Made by a program: the position numbers and the translations under genes. The notes under the pieces are model-generated. The model saw only the letters and a list, made by a program, of their open reading frames with translations, did not search any database and was not told the origin of the DNA. Of a DNA stretch of 55,757 nt, positions 1 through 9,606 are shown piece by piece. Every line of letters begins with the position of its first letter. The first letter of the stretch is position 1. This stretch comes from Candidatus Iainarchaeum sp. (lineage in GTDB: Archaea; Iainarchaeota; Iainarchaeia; Iainarchaeales; Iainarchaeaceae). The stretch covers positions 27,849 through 83,605 of the forward strand of contig NZBD01000004.1 in assembly GCA_002687735.1 (NCBI GenBank). Direction: 5' to 3'.

Positions 1-1469
1 TGTGCCTGAGGCCGCATATTCATAGGGAACAATTTTTTATGAAATTTTTCATCCTCTGCCCATCTTGAATTAATCTGTGGTGTAAGAGAAGAAGTCATCC
101 AAGTGTCAAGAACATCCTTTTCAGGAACAAATTCTTTTCCCTTGCATTTTGGGCACTCTTTTACTGGTGCCTTATCCTGTATTGGATCCACAGGAAGCTG
201 TTCTTCTTTTGCAAGTATTTCAGTTTCACAATTTTTACAATACCATACAGGAAACGGAACCCCAAAAAACCTCTGTCTTGAAATGCTCCAGTCCCACTGT
301 AAACCTTTAATCCAGTTATCAAACCGAACTTTCATATGCTTAGGGTGCCATTCCAGTTCTTTTCCTTTTTTTAAAAACTCATCTTTCAAATCCAAGTATT
401 TCACAAACCATTGTTTTGCATTCATGATTTCTATTTCAGTTTTGCATCTCTCATGAACATTAACCGCGTGCCTTATTGGTTTCTGATCAACAAGCAAACC
501 AGCATCTTTCAAATCAACAATAATTTCTTTTCGTGCTTTCTTAATTTTCATTCCTTTATATTTTTCAGCTAATTCAGTCATTCTTCCGTCTTTGGTAAAA
601 CTCATTTTCAAAGGCAAGTTATGCGCAAAGTACCATTCCATATCTGTTTGATCTCCGAAAGTACAGCACATTACAATCCCTGAACCCTTTTCAGGATCAA
701 CTCTTTCATCTTCTAAAATTGGCACTTCATGATTAAACAAAGGAACTTTTGCTTTTTTTCCTAATAATTCTTTTTTTCTTTTATCTTTCGGGTGTATAAA
801 AACTGCAACACAGCTTGAAAGTAATTCTGGTCTTGTTGTTGCAATAATCAAATCTTTTCCATCAACCTTGAAAATTATATCATTAAAAGTAGAATCCAGT
901 TCCACATCTTCCAGCTCAGCCTGTGCGATTGCTGTTTCGCAGGTTGGACACCACATTGAGGGAGCTTCTTTTCGATAAGCTCTTTTCATTTTGTGAATTT
1001 CAATAAAACTTTTCTGACTTGTTTTTCTTTCAAAAGAATCAATTGTTCTGTAAAGTAAATTCCAGTCAACACTTAAACCAAGTGAATAAAAATCATCTTT
1101 CATTATTTTCTCGTGTTTTTTTGTTTCTTCCAAACAAATTTTGATGAACTCTTCTCTTGTAAAATCCTTAGCTCTTATTTTTTTACTTTTTTCAACTAAG
1201 CGCTCCGTTGCTAATCCATTATCATCAAATCCGAAAGGATAGAAAACATTAAATCCCTGCATTCTTTTGTATCTTGCAATAAAATCTGCCTGCGTGTAAG
1301 AAAAAGCATGCCCTAAGTGCATTTTTCCGGAAACAGTTGGAGGTGGAGTATCAATAGAATAAATGCTCCCGTCTCTTTTTGAGTCAAAAGAATAAACCTT
1401 ATCAGATTCCCATTTCTTCTGCCATTTTTGCTCTATTGCATGAAAATCTGTTCCTTTCTTTTCAGCCAT
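1..1469 (-). CDS. valS: Valyl-tRNA synthetase, partial (C-terminal part runs off the left edge)
   Basis: Minus-strand reading from ATG at 1469: MAEKKGTDFHAIEQKWQKKWESDKVYSFDSKRDGSIYSIDTPPPTVSGKMHLGHAFSYTQADFIARYKRMQGFNVFYPFGFDDNGLATERL; HIGH-type motif (HLGH) and ValRS-like sequence, open to position 1. Confidence 0.93.
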   Translation of the reverse strand, partial: MAEKKGTDFHAIEQKWQKKWESDKVYSFDSKRDGSIYSIDTPPPTVSGKMHLGHAFSYTQADFIARYKRMQGFNVFYPFGFDDNGLATERLVEKSKKIRAKDFTREEFIKICLEETKKHEKIMKDDFYSLGLSVDWNLLYRTIDSFERKTSQKSFIEIHKMKRAYRKEAPSMWCPTCETAIAQAELEDVELDSTFNDIIFKVDGKDLIIATTRPELLSSCVAVFIHPKDKRKKELLGKKAKVPLFNHEVPILEDERVDPEKGSGIVMCCTFGDQTDMEWYFAHNLPLKMSFTKDGRMTELAEKYKGMKIKKARKEIIVDLKDAGLLVDQKPIRHAVNVHERCKTEIEIMNAKQWFVKYLDLKDEFLKKGKELEWHPKHMKVRFDNWIKGLQWDWSISRQRFFGVPFPVWYCKNCETEILAKEEQLPVDPIQDKAPVKECPKCKGKEFVPEKDVLDTWMTSSLTPQINSRWAEDEKFHKKLFPMNMRPQA

Positions 1470-1523
1470 AAAAACACCAGTAATTAGTTATTTCAATAGA
1501 ATAAGGCTTAAAAAAGGATAAAA

Positions 1524-2639
1524 TTAGTCGAAAATTCCTTTCAATTTACCAAAGAAACCCTTTCGTTCACTCTGTATTTTCTCTTCTGCTTGAAGTTCTT
1601 CGAGTGTTTTTTTCATTTTTTTGCTCATTTTTTCAGGAGTTTTAACAATAACTCTTACATATTGGTCTCCGAAATCTTTTCTCTGAAGCTTCTGAATTCC
1701 TTTTTCTTTCATTTTGAATAAAGTGCCTGATTGAGTTCCTGAAGGGACTTTTAGTTTTGCTTTTCCTTTCAAAGTAGGAACAGCAATTTCATTTCCCAAA
1801 GCAGCTTCACTGAAAGAAACAGGAAGTTCCATAAAAATATCAAACCCGTCTCTTTTGAAAACTTCATGAGGTTCAACAAAAATAACAGTAATCAAATCTC
1901 CTTTAACTGCGCCTTTTTCCCCTTCATTTCCCTGATCCCTTAATCTTAAATGATTACCAGAATCAATTCCTGCAGGAATAGTAATGCTGATTTTTTTCTT
2001 TTTGTGTTCTCTTCCTGAACCAGAACAAACCGGGCAAGGATCATCAACAGATTCTCCTTGGCCTTTACATTTTCTGCAGGTTGTTTGAGTAGCAATAGTT
2101 CCTAAAAAAGTTCTCCGAATTTGTTTTTCCATTCCAGAGCCATTACACGTGCTGCAAGTAACTATTTTTGTCCCTGGCTTTGCACCGGAACCTTTACAAT
2201 TATCACATTCTTCTATTCTGTCAACTTCAATTTCTTTTTTAATTCCAAAAGCTGCTTCCTCAAAACTCAATGAAAGCTTAACAATAATATCCTCGCCTCT
2301 TCTTGGGCCTCTTCTTCCCTGACCAAAAATATCTCCGAAGCCTCCGCCGCCAAATTGTTCAAAAATATCAGAAAAATCAAAACCTTCTCCTCCAAAACCC
2401 TGGAAACCGCCCTGGCCAAATCTTTCGGATTGTTCGCCAAACTGGTCATAGTTTCTTCTTTTTTGTTCATCTCCGAGAACAGAATAAGCATGCTGTACGT
2501 CCTTGAATTTTTGTTCAGCATCAGTTTCTTTAGAAATGTCTGGGTGGTATTTTTTAGCAAGCTTTTTGTAGGCTTTTTTGATTTCTTCCTGAGAAGTACC
2601 TCTTTGAATGCCTAAAATATTGTAGTAATCTTTTGCCAT
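1524..2639 (-). CDS. dnaJ: Chaperone DnaJ (J-domain, G/F-rich, 4x CxxCxGxG zinc domain)
   Basis: MAKDYYNILGIQRGTSQEEIKKAYKKLAKKYHPD; CDNCKGSG, CSTCNGSG, CRKCKGQG, CPVCSGSG. Confidence 0.98.
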   Translation of the reverse strand: MAKDYYNILGIQRGTSQEEIKKAYKKLAKKYHPDISKETDAEQKFKDVQHAYSVLGDEQKRRNYDQFGEQSERFGQGGFQGFGGEGFDFSDIFEQFGGGGFGDIFGQGRRGPRRGEDIIVKLSLSFEEAAFGIKKEIEVDRIEECDNCKGSGAKPGTKIVTCSTCNGSGMEKQIRRTFLGTIATQTTCRKCKGQGESVDDPCPVCSGSGREHKKKKISITIPAGIDSGNHLRLRDQGNEGEKGAVKGDLITVIFVEPHEVFKRDGFDIFMELPVSFSEAALGNEIAVPTLKGKAKLKVPSGTQSGTLFKMKEKGIQKLQRKDFGDQYVRVIVKTPEKMSKKMKKTLEELQAEEKIQSERKGFFGKLKGIFD

Positions 2640-2680
2640 TTATCCACCAATATAAGAACAAGAGTTAAAGGATATGGAAT

Positions 2681-4567
2681 TTATTTCTTTTTCTCTTTAT
2701 CCTTGTCTTCTTCTGTAAATTCAGCATCAACAACCTTTTCGTCTTTAGCATCTTTCTTATCCTTATTTTCTCCGGTTGTTCCTTGTGCTTGCTGTTGCTT
2801 TGCAGCTTCTTCCTGAGCTTTTTTGTAAAGTTCTGAAGAAGCTTCCTGAACCTCTTTGTTAAGTTCCTCAAGCTTTGCTTTCAAAGCAGAAATATCCTTC
2901 TTCTCAGGTTCAAGTAATTTCTTTAGTTCCTCATTCTTTTCCTTAATAATTTTCACTTTATCTTCAGGGATTTTTCCTTTCATTTCTTCCATCATTTTTT
3001 CTGTGGAATAAACAGTTGCATCAGCTGTGTTGATAGTTTCAATTTCTTCCTTCTTTTTCTTATCTTCATCAGCGTGAGATTCTGCATCTTTCTTCATTTT
3101 TTCAATTTCTTCTTCGCTTAATTTATTTCCTGCAACAATCTTGATGCTTTGTTCTTTTTGAGTTCCAAGATCCTTTGCGGTTACATGAACAATTCCGTTT
3201 GCGTCAATATCAAAAGTAACCTCTATTTGAGGAACTCCCCTTGGTGCTGGAGGAATTCCAACTAACTGGAATCTTCCTAAAGTTTTATTATCCGGAGCCA
3301 TTTCTCTTTCTCCCTGCAGAACATGAATATCAACTGCCGGTTGGTTTTCAGCTGCTGTTGAAAAAATCTGGCTCTTTTTGGTTGGAATAGTTGTATTTCT
3401 CTGAATTAAAGGAGTTCTTATTCCTCCGAGAGTTTCTATTCCGAGAGTTAAAGGGGTAACATCTAACAACAATACATCCTTGACTTCTCCTGAGAGAACC
3501 CCTCCTTGAATTGCTGCGCCCATTGCCACACATTCCATAGGATCAACTCCTCTTTCTACTTTTGCGCCTATTTCGGATTCAACGAATTTTTGAACAGAAG
3601 GCATTCTTGTTGGGCCGCCCACTAAAATAATTTTGTGAATATCTCCAGGGGTTACTTTAGCATCAGCCAGTGCTTGTTGTATAGGCTTGTCACATTTCCT
3701 GATTATCGGCATTACCAGTTCCTCAAGCTTAGCCCTGTTTAACTTTAATTGCAAATGCTTTGGACCCTCTTGAGTTGCGGTTAAATAAGGAAGATTAATT
3801 TCAGTTTCAAGAGTAGTTGATAATTCTATTTTTGCTTTCTCTGCAGCTTCTCTCAATCTTTCCATTGCAGTATTATCTTTTGTTAAATCAAAATTTTCTT
3901 GTTTTTTAAATTCCTCAACCAAATAATTTGCAAGAGCTTCATCCATGTCTCTTCCTCCAAGCTGAGTATCTCCGCTTGTGGATTTAACCTCAAAAACCCC
4001 ATCCTCATATTCCATTACTGTAACATCAAGTGTTCCTCCACCCAGATCAAAAACAAGAACCTTAAAATTCTTGTCCTTCTTATCAAGTCCGTAAGAAAGT
4101 GAAGCCGCGGTTGGTTCATTAACAATCCTTTCCACTTTCAAACCTGCAATTTCTCCTGCGTCTTTTGTAGCTTGTCTTTGGTTGTCATCAAAATAAGCCG
4201 GAACAGTAATAACTGCCTTTTCCACTTTATCTCCTAAAAACTCTTCTGCGTCTTTTTTAATTTTTTGTAAAACAAAAGCTGATAATTGCTGTGCAGTGTA
4301 TTCTTTGTCCCCTGCTTTGAACTTTTTGTTGGTTCCCATGTCTCTTTTGAAACCTGAAAAAGTTCCATCAGCATTAGTAACTGCCTGTCTTCTTGCCGGC
4401 TCTCCAACTAACATCTGGCCTTCTTTTGTAAATGCAACTACGCTTGGAAAAGATTTTCCATAAGCTGTGTTTCCTTCCGCACTTGGGATTATTTTTGGTT
4501 TTCCGCCCTCTAATACAGCCGCAGCTGAATTGCTTGTCCCTAAATCAATTCCGATTATCTTTGCCAT
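2681..4567 (-). CDS. dnaK: Chaperone DnaK (Hsp70)
   Basis: [22 protein letters not shown]...[17 protein letters not shown]...[10 protein letters not shown]. Confidence 0.98.
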   Translation of the reverse strand: MAKIIGIDLGTSNSAAAVLEGGKPKIIPSAEGNTAYGKSFPSVVAFTKEGQMLVGEPARRQAVTNADGTFSGFKRDMGTNKKFKAGDKEYTAQQLSAFVLQKIKKDAEEFLGDKVEKAVITVPAYFDDNQRQATKDAGEIAGLKVERIVNEPTAASLSYGLDKKDKNFKVLVFDLGGGTLDVTVMEYEDGVFEVKSTSGDTQLGGRDMDEALANYLVEEFKKQENFDLTKDNTAMERLREAAEKAKIELSTTLETEINLPYLTATQEGPKHLQLKLNRAKLEELVMPIIRKCDKPIQQALADAKVTPGDIHKIILVGGPTRMPSVQKFVESEIGAKVERGVDPMECVAMGAAIQGGVLSGEVKDVLLLDVTPLTLGIETLGGIRTPLIQRNTTIPTKKSQIFSTAAENQPAVDIHVLQGEREMAPDNKTLGRFQLVGIPPAPRGVPQIEVTFDIDANGIVHVTAKDLGTQKEQSIKIVAGNKLSEEEIEKMKKDAESHADEDKKKKEEIETINTADATVYSTEKMMEEMKGKIPEDKVKIIKEKNEELKKLLEPEKKDISALKAKLEELNKEVQEASSELYKKAQEEAAKQQQAQGTTGENKDKKDAKDEKVVDAEFTEEDKDKEKKK

Positions 4568-4592
4568 TACTCACCATCTCCTGTTTTTGCAA

Positions 4593-5075
4593 TTATTCTT
4601 TTTTGTTTACCTTGACCTTTGCAGGCCTCAAAATTTTTCCGTTTAAAGTATAACCTTTCTGAAACTCTTCCAGAATTTCATCATCTTTTCCTTGCTCATT
4701 TACAGTCAGCATACATTCATGAAAGTTATGGTCAAACTTTTTCCCAATACTTTCAATCTGCTTAACTCCATTTTTTTCCATTATTTGAGTTAACTGCTTC
4801 TGAACCAGTTCAAATCCTTTTTTCATTTCCTCATTATTGCTTTTTTCAGCTTGCTTGATTCCTTCTCCAAGAGAATCAACTAAAGGCAAGAATTCCTCAA
4901 TTATTCCTGCATTTGCCATTCCTCTAAAGGCATGTATTTCCTTTTCTGTTCTTTTTTGAAAATTTTCAAATTCTGCTTGGATTCTTTGCATATTGTCCTT
5001 ATACTCCTCAGCAAGCATCTTTGCTTCCTGAATTTCTTTATCATGTTCTTTTTTCTTGGTCAAAAAATCCCTCAA
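4593..5075 (-). CDS. grpE: Nucleotide exchange factor GrpE
   Basis: QAEFENFQKRTEKEI...FLPLVDSLGEGI...KFDHNFHECM; directly upstream of dnaK. Confidence 0.93.
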   Translation of the reverse strand: MRDFLTKKKEHDKEIQEAKMLAEEYKDNMQRIQAEFENFQKRTEKEIHAFRGMANAGIIEEFLPLVDSLGEGIKQAEKSNNEEMKKGFELVQKQLTQIMEKNGVKQIESIGKKFDHNFHECMLTVNEQGKDDEILEEFQKGYTLNGKILRPAKVKVNKKE

Positions 5076-5108
5076 GCAAAACTAAAAAATGCCCAAAATG
5101 TTTGAACA

Positions 5109-5161
5109 TTAACTAAACTCTTTAGACAAAGGTTTTTTAAAGGTTTCATCTAAGTTTAGTT
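5109..5161. promoter_or_regulatory. Divergent grpE / HTH-regulator promoter region with candidate operator repeats
   Basis: Imperfect inverted repeat AACTAAACTCTTTAGA (5111-5126) / TCTAAGTTTAGTT (5149-5161); tandem AAAGGTTT (5128-5135, 5139-5146), 11 bp apart, over a TTTTTTAAA TATA-like element. Confidence 0.55.
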
Positions 5162-5163
5162 TT

Positions 5164-5601
5164 ATGGACGTTGATCCTAGTAGAGTTTCTTTCAAAATTG
5201 TTGTTAAAAAGGTCGAAAGGCCTTTTTCTCACGATCCTTTAGACGAGTTTGAATGGCTATGTCAAACATTAGGTTTTTTGGAGCCTATCGATAAGGATAA
5301 AACCGCTGCTTCTATTTTCAAGGTTATGCTGGCTGCATCTGATAAAGGTCAGGCTTTGACCTCAACTGCTATTGCTGATAGAATTGGCATGAGCAGAACA
5401 GCAGTAATAAATCACCTAAACAACCTTATGAGGTCTGGTATTGTTGTTAGAGCGGGAAAATATTATATGCTCCGTTCGAGATCCATGCTCAGAACTATAG
5501 AAGAAATTCAGGAAGATGTTGAAAGGATTTTCCAGAAAATGAAAAAAACAGCCCTTGAAATAGACCAGGAATTAGGAGTTATTCCTGAACCAAAAGAATA
5601 G
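5164..5601 (+). CDS. HTH transcriptional regulator divergent from the grpE-dnaK-dnaJ operon
   Basis: Winged-HTH-like LTSTAIADRIGMSRTAVINHLNNLMRSGIVVRAGKYYMLR. Confidence 0.75.
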   Translation: MDVDPSRVSFKIVVKKVERPFSHDPLDEFEWLCQTLGFLEPIDKDKTAASIFKVMLAASDKGQALTSTAIADRIGMSRTAVINHLNNLMRSGIVVRAGKYYMLRSRSMLRTIEEIQEDVERIFQKMKKTALEIDQELGVIPEPKE

Positions 5602-5630
5602 TTTTTATATTTCAAATTTCTATTTAGTTC

Positions 5631-6095
5631 ATGGCAAAAAAAGGTTTAGCCTGGGAATCCAGTTTTCTGATTAAGGATAAAGCTAAAGAAAAATTCTTGT
5701 TGTTTAAGGATATTCACTGGACTGCACTTGTAATTGTAGAGTTTTTTTTAACCCTTATTTTGGTTGGCGGAATTCTTCTGTATTTGGATGGCAGATTTAA
5801 CACAATTGATTTTCCAATAAACCTTGTGATTTTTGCAGCAATTGGTTACGGAGTTTTATATTTCTATAGGTACACTGAACAGTTCAGAACTCTGCGAGGA
5901 ATGAAAAAAGAAACTTCTTTCAAATCATTTATTTTAGAATTTATTATTTTTATTGTAATAGTTGGTTCAGCTTACCTTTACGAGGATCCTAACATAAACA
6001 TCCTTCCTTACCCTTTCAACATTTTCTTATTTGTAATATTAGTTGGCATTCCGCTGTATTTTTATGTGAATGAAAAGTTTGTAAGACTGAATTAA
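5631..6095 (+). CDS. Membrane protein of unknown function (about 4 TM segments)
   Basis: Hydrophobic stretches ALVIVEFFLTLILVGGILLYL, NLVIFAAIGYGVLYFY, SFILEFIIFIVIVGSAYLY, NIFLFVILVGIPLYFYV. Confidence 0.65.
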   Translation: MAKKGLAWESSFLIKDKAKEKFLLFKDIHWTALVIVEFFLTLILVGGILLYLDGRFNTIDFPINLVIFAAIGYGVLYFYRYTEQFRTLRGMKKETSFKSFILEFIIFIVIVGSAYLYEDPNINILPYPFNIFLFVILVGIPLYFYVNEKFVRLN

Positions 6096-7075
6096 ACCCA
6101 GTTAATCTTTTCCAAATCAGTTCTGAATCTTTGATTAGTAGTTGCTTTTTCTATTTCTGTTGTTCTTCCCTTTTTGAACATTATTAAACCAGTCCAAGCA
6201 ATCATTGCTCCGTTATCAATAGCCAATGGCACAGGACACACAAACATCTTAATTCCCCGATCTTCACACATTTCTCCGATCATTTTTTGCAATGCTTTAG
6301 AAGCAGCAACCCCGCCAACCAATAAAACTTCTTTTTTTTCAGTATGAGCTAAAGCTCTCTCTGTTACTTCAGTTAACATCGCAAAACCAGTGTGCATCAA
6401 AGAATAAGCCAAATCAGTTTTGTCTTCTTTCCCGATTTTTTGTTTTGCCGAGGTTAAAACCCCAGAAAAATTCAAATCCATTCCCTTAACAGAATAAGGT
6501 AATTCAATGTAATTCTTTCCTTCAAAATACATTTTATCAATTATTGGCCCTGCAGGAAAACCTAATCCCATTTGCCTTCCAAAAGAATCCAATAAATTCC
6601 CAACACCGATATCCAGAGTTTCTCCATAAACTCTGTACTTTCCAGTTTCATAACCGATTATTTGTGAGTTTCCACCGGAAGCATAAACAACCAAAGGATC
6701 TTCACAACCAGTTGTTTGTTTTCCTATTTCTATGTGGGCTACGCAATGATTCACAGCCACAAGAGGTTTATTATGTAGAAGAGAGAGCATTCTTGCGAGT
6801 GTTGCGCCTGTACTTAATGCAGGCCCCATTCCTGGTCCAGCACTATAAGAAATACAATCAATTTCACCCCAACTAATTTTTGCTTTTTCAAATGCATTCT
6901 TCAAAACCTGAGGAAACTTTTCCACATGGTGTTCTGCAAGTTCGCGAGGAATCATTCCTCCTTCTTCTGTTGTAAAAGTATCTCTTTCATTAGCAAGAAC
7001 ATCTCCTTTCTCATTCATTATTCCTATTCCGGCAGTATGTGCTGTGCTTTCAATTCCCAAACAAATCATTTTCAT
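6092..7075 (-). CDS. kae1: KEOPS subunit Kae1 / TsaD (t6A biosynthesis), not fused to Bud32
   Basis: LGIESTAHTAGIGI...AGPGMGPALSTGATLARML...NHCVAHIEIGK...VVYASGGNSQI; ends without a kinase domain. Confidence 0.95.
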   Translation of the reverse strand: MKMICLGIESTAHTAGIGIMNEKGDVLANERDTFTTEEGGMIPRELAEHHVEKFPQVLKNAFEKAKISWGEIDCISYSAGPGMGPALSTGATLARMLSLLHNKPLVAVNHCVAHIEIGKQTTGCEDPLVVYASGGNSQIIGYETGKYRVYGETLDIGVGNLLDSFGRQMGLGFPAGPIIDKMYFEGKNYIELPYSVKGMDLNFSGVLTSAKQKIGKEDKTDLAYSLMHTGFAMLTEVTERALAHTEKKEVLLVGGVAASKALQKMIGEMCEDRGIKMFVCPVPLAIDNGAMIAWTGLIMFKKGRTTEIEKATTNQRFRTDLEKINWV

Positions 7076-7138
7076 TCACTCTTTTAGAATTTCCGTATGA
7101 ACTATTTATTATTTTGCGCATTCTAAGAATTAGTTATT

Positions 7139-7270
7139 CTAATAGTTGGTATTTTCCACCAAATATGCTAATGCAGCTCCAACAAGCACTCCGCCTGCTC
7201 CACCTGTAGCTAAACCGCCGATAATGGCTCCCGAAACGGTTATTGCTCCTACTCCAAGCTTTTCTTTCAT
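7139..7270 (-). CDS. Small glycine-zipper membrane protein (43 aa; not in the ORF track)
   Basis: Minus-strand ATG at 7270: MKEKLGVGAITVSGAIIGGLATGGAGGVLVGAALAYLVENTNY*; ATGA overlap with the stop of the upstream small membrane ORF. Confidence 0.6.
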   Translation of the reverse strand: MKEKLGVGAITVSGAIIGGLATGGAGGVLVGAALAYLVENTNY

Positions 7271-7497
7271 TTTGGTTTCTCCATTTTTTTAATACGTTTT
7301 ATTGCTCTTGTGATATTTACTCCTGCAAAATCCAAGAGTGCTAACACAATGACGAATAATATTAGGATGAACCCATATAAATCTATTCCTATTGTCTTGT
7401 CCAGCATCGGATAAACAATCAGAATTGTACCGATAATTGTCAAAGATAATAGTATAATTGCTGCATTTGTTCTTGGGATCCTGCCTTTTTGTTTCAT
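7267..7497 (-). CDS. Small membrane protein (two predicted TM segments)
   Basis: AAIILLSLTIIGTILIVYPML and LYGFILILFVIVLALLDFAGV. Confidence 0.6.
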   Translation of the reverse strand: MKQKGRIPRTNAAIILLSLTIIGTILIVYPMLDKTIGIDLYGFILILFVIVLALLDFAGVNITRAIKRIKKMEKPK

Positions 7498-7613
7498 TCA
7501 TGTTCAATTAAATTTTCTATTAATTAATTTAAATAGTCTTGTAGACCTCTTTGCCGGTGCGGATTTTAAGAAAAATCACTTTTTCACCAAAAACCGCTTT
7601 TCTAAAAATCTTT

Positions 7614-8189
7614 TTAACTTTCTAAAACTTTTTTAATCTCTTTTTCGCTTACAGGCCCTTCTCTAATAATTTTCTTTTCTTCCAAATCAAATATCGTACT
7701 TGCTTCTGATTTCTGAAGCTTTCCTGCATCAATAAGCAATATTTCTTCTCCGAAATATTTTTTTACTTCTTTTTCGGAAAAAGCTGGTTTTTTTTCATGT
7801 AAATTAGCGCTTGTTCCTGTAATAGGTTTTCCGAATTTGCGGGAAAGTTTATTTGCAATTTCATTTGAAGAAATTCTAAATGCAACTTTTTCTTTGCTTA
7901 AAAAATCCGGAACACTTTTCCTTTTCTTTGCAATTAAAGTTAAAGGTCCTGGCATGAACTTTTCAACAAGTTTCAAACCATTTTCCCCTAAATTTGCTAT
8001 TTCATCAATCATCTGCTTTGAAGCAACAATCAAAAGAATCGGCTTATCCAAAGGCTCTTTTTTTAATTCGTGTAATTTCCTAACTGCTTTTTCATTAAAA
8101 GGATCACAAGCCAAGCCATAACTTGTTTCTGTTGGAAATGCTACAATATTTCCTTTACGGATTTCTTTTACAAATTTTTCAATTTCCAT
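7614..8189 (-). CDS. L-threonylcarbamoyladenylate synthase (Sua5/YrdC/YwlC domain)
   Basis: IVAFPTETSYGLACDPFNEKAVRKLHELKKEPLDKPILLIV...PGPLTLIAKK...ITGTSANLHEK. Confidence 0.93.
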   Translation of the reverse strand: MEIEKFVKEIRKGNIVAFPTETSYGLACDPFNEKAVRKLHELKKEPLDKPILLIVASKQMIDEIANLGENGLKLVEKFMPGPLTLIAKKRKSVPDFLSKEKVAFRISSNEIANKLSRKFGKPITGTSANLHEKKPAFSEKEVKKYFGEEILLIDAGKLQKSEASTIFDLEEKKIIREGPVSEKEIKKVLES

Positions 8190-8192
8190 TTT

Positions 8193-8729
8193 TTACACCA
8201 AAAAACTAATTGCAATTAAATTGTAAAGCAAATGCCCAATATAATTCGGAAGTATTCTCCCGTGTTGTTTGTAAGCTATTGCCAGAATCATTCCGAGAAA
8301 GGTAGCTCCCACAATTTCTCCAACAGAACCATATCCATAATGGGTTATTCCAAAAAGAACACTTGAAACAACAACTCCTACTCGAGGAACCAAGAATGCT
8401 CTGAAAAAGTACTCTTCCAAAAAGACCCTTACAAGAAAAAAGTAAACAAGCAAAAACGGAGAAAGTTCCACAATACGCTGTATTCCTTCCTGAACCCCCT
8501 GAAAATCATTCAATCCAATCACAAAAAACAAGAATGATAACAGGAATGAGTATACTAAAAGAGTAAGAAAAATTTTGCTTGAAAGAGCCATATCATCTAT
8601 AGCTCCTTTTGTTTTGAAACCAAAATCTTTCAAAGCAGGTTTCTTTTTTTCAATTACTAGTATGAAAAGCAGGGGCACTAAAAGTAAGCCAAGATCAAGC
8701 AAAAAATTGGTTATGAGGACTTCCATCAT
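8193..8729 (-). CDS. CPBP-family (Rce1-like) intramembrane metalloprotease candidate
   Basis: EEYFFRAFL motif, FGITHYGYG motif, multiple TM segments. Confidence 0.75.
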   Translation of the reverse strand: MMEVLITNFLLDLGLLLVPLLFILVIEKKKPALKDFGFKTKGAIDDMALSSKIFLTLLVYSFLLSFLFFVIGLNDFQGVQEGIQRIVELSPFLLVYFFLVRVFLEEYFFRAFLVPRVGVVVSSVLFGITHYGYGSVGEIVGATFLGMILAIAYKQHGRILPNYIGHLLYNLIAISFLV

Positions 8730-8740
8730 TGGAATCCCCT

Positions 8741-8941
8741 TTACTTGTATTCAGTAAAACCGCATTTTCCGCAATGGGTTCTTTTTTCGTGTTCAGCCAT
8801 GAACACACCCGCACCGCATTTTGGACAGGTTTTTTTCCTTATTACTTTGTCTCCTTCTATTTTGTAAGCTGTTTCTCCCTTCTTAATACTGGGGTGCTTT
8901 TTTCTCACACTTTTTGGTTTTGCTTCTTTTTCTTTAGCCAT
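8741..8941 (-). CDS. rps27ae: Ribosomal protein S27ae (eS31)
   Basis: Zinc ribbon KTCPKCGAGVFMAEHEKRTHCGKCGFTEYK. Confidence 0.93.
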   Translation of the reverse strand: MAKEKEAKPKSVRKKHPSIKKGETAYKIEGDKVIRKKTCPKCGAGVFMAEHEKRTHCGKCGFTEYK

Positions 8942-8947
8942 TCAAAA

Positions 8948-9412
8948 TCACTTCTTTTCCTCTACTGGTTTTTCTTCTACTTTAGGACTTTCTTTGGCTG
9001 CAGCTTTATCTTCTTTAGGTTTCTCTTCTGCAGTTTCCTTTTTTACTTCTTCCTTCTTTTCAGGAGATTCAGCTTTTGCTGTTCCTTCAGCCGCTGGAGC
9101 TTCTTTTTTCTCTTCTGCTTTTTCATCCTTTCCGAAGTTTCTTACAAGAATGTGTTTAAGTTCTGTTTTTTTCATTTCAGCTTCGTTTTTATAAATTCTT
9201 GCAACTCCTTTCAGTTCTGATGTTCCGTAACTTGTGTCAAGAACATCAACAACCAATAATTTTTCGTCAGCATTTGCCTGTGCAGCAACCTGCTTTCTTA
9301 TTTCCTGTCTTGATGGTGTTGCTTCTGTTTCCTTTACTATGAAACTTACTTCTTCCCTGTTTAATACAGGGTTTTCATTTTTACTTTCAATTTGTATTAT
9401 CATTGTTTTCAC
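8948..9412 (-). CDS. rps24e: Ribosomal protein S24e with C-terminal Lys/Glu-rich tail
   Basis: IESKNENPVLNREEVSFIV...TPSRQEIRKQVAAQ...YGTSELKGVARIYKNEAEMK; neighbour of S27ae. Confidence 0.93.
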   Translation of the reverse strand: MKTMIIQIESKNENPVLNREEVSFIVKETEATPSRQEIRKQVAAQANADEKLLVVDVLDTSYGTSELKGVARIYKNEAEMKKTELKHILVRNFGKDEKAEEKKEAPAAEGTAKAESPEKKEEVKKETAEEKPKEDKAAAKESPKVEEKPVEEKK

Positions 9413-9606
9413 CTACTTAACCTTAAAGCATATTTTCCTGCTTTTGTAATTCCCATTTTTTGTGCTATCTCTGATGCTTCTGCATTAATTATTACTGTGT
9501 ATCCTCTCCAGAAGGTTGTGAATGAGTTTGATCCGCAGACCGGACAAACATCTCCGCCTTCCTCAAGAACATATCTGCAACTTCTGCATGCTTTTTGCTG
9601 TTTCAT
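9409..9606 (-). CDS. spt4: Transcription elongation factor Spt4 (RNA polymerase E'' subunit)
   Basis: ACRSCRYVLEEGGDVCPVCGSNSFTTFWRGYTVIINAEASEIAQKMGITKAGKYALRL. Confidence 0.93.
   Translation of the reverse strand: MKQQKACRSCRYVLEEGGDVCPVCGSNSFTTFWRGYTVIINAEASEIAQKMGITKAGKYALRLSR

Noticed and set aside
103-456. 117-aa + strand ORF
   Set aside because: Antisense to a clear valS reading frame; composition is typical of a shadow ORF.
2267-3533. Several alternative-frame ORFs (2267-2560, 2303-2506, 2355-2615, 2665-2871, 3348-3533)
   Set aside because: Fully nested in dnaJ/dnaK in other frames or strand; no protein-like conservation.
8729-9220. 163-aa + strand Phe/Ser-rich ORF
   Set aside because: Mirror of the Lys/Glu-rich S24e and S27ae coding strand; a composition artefact. 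The same reasoning applies to other antisense Phe/Ser ORFs across the r-protein region.
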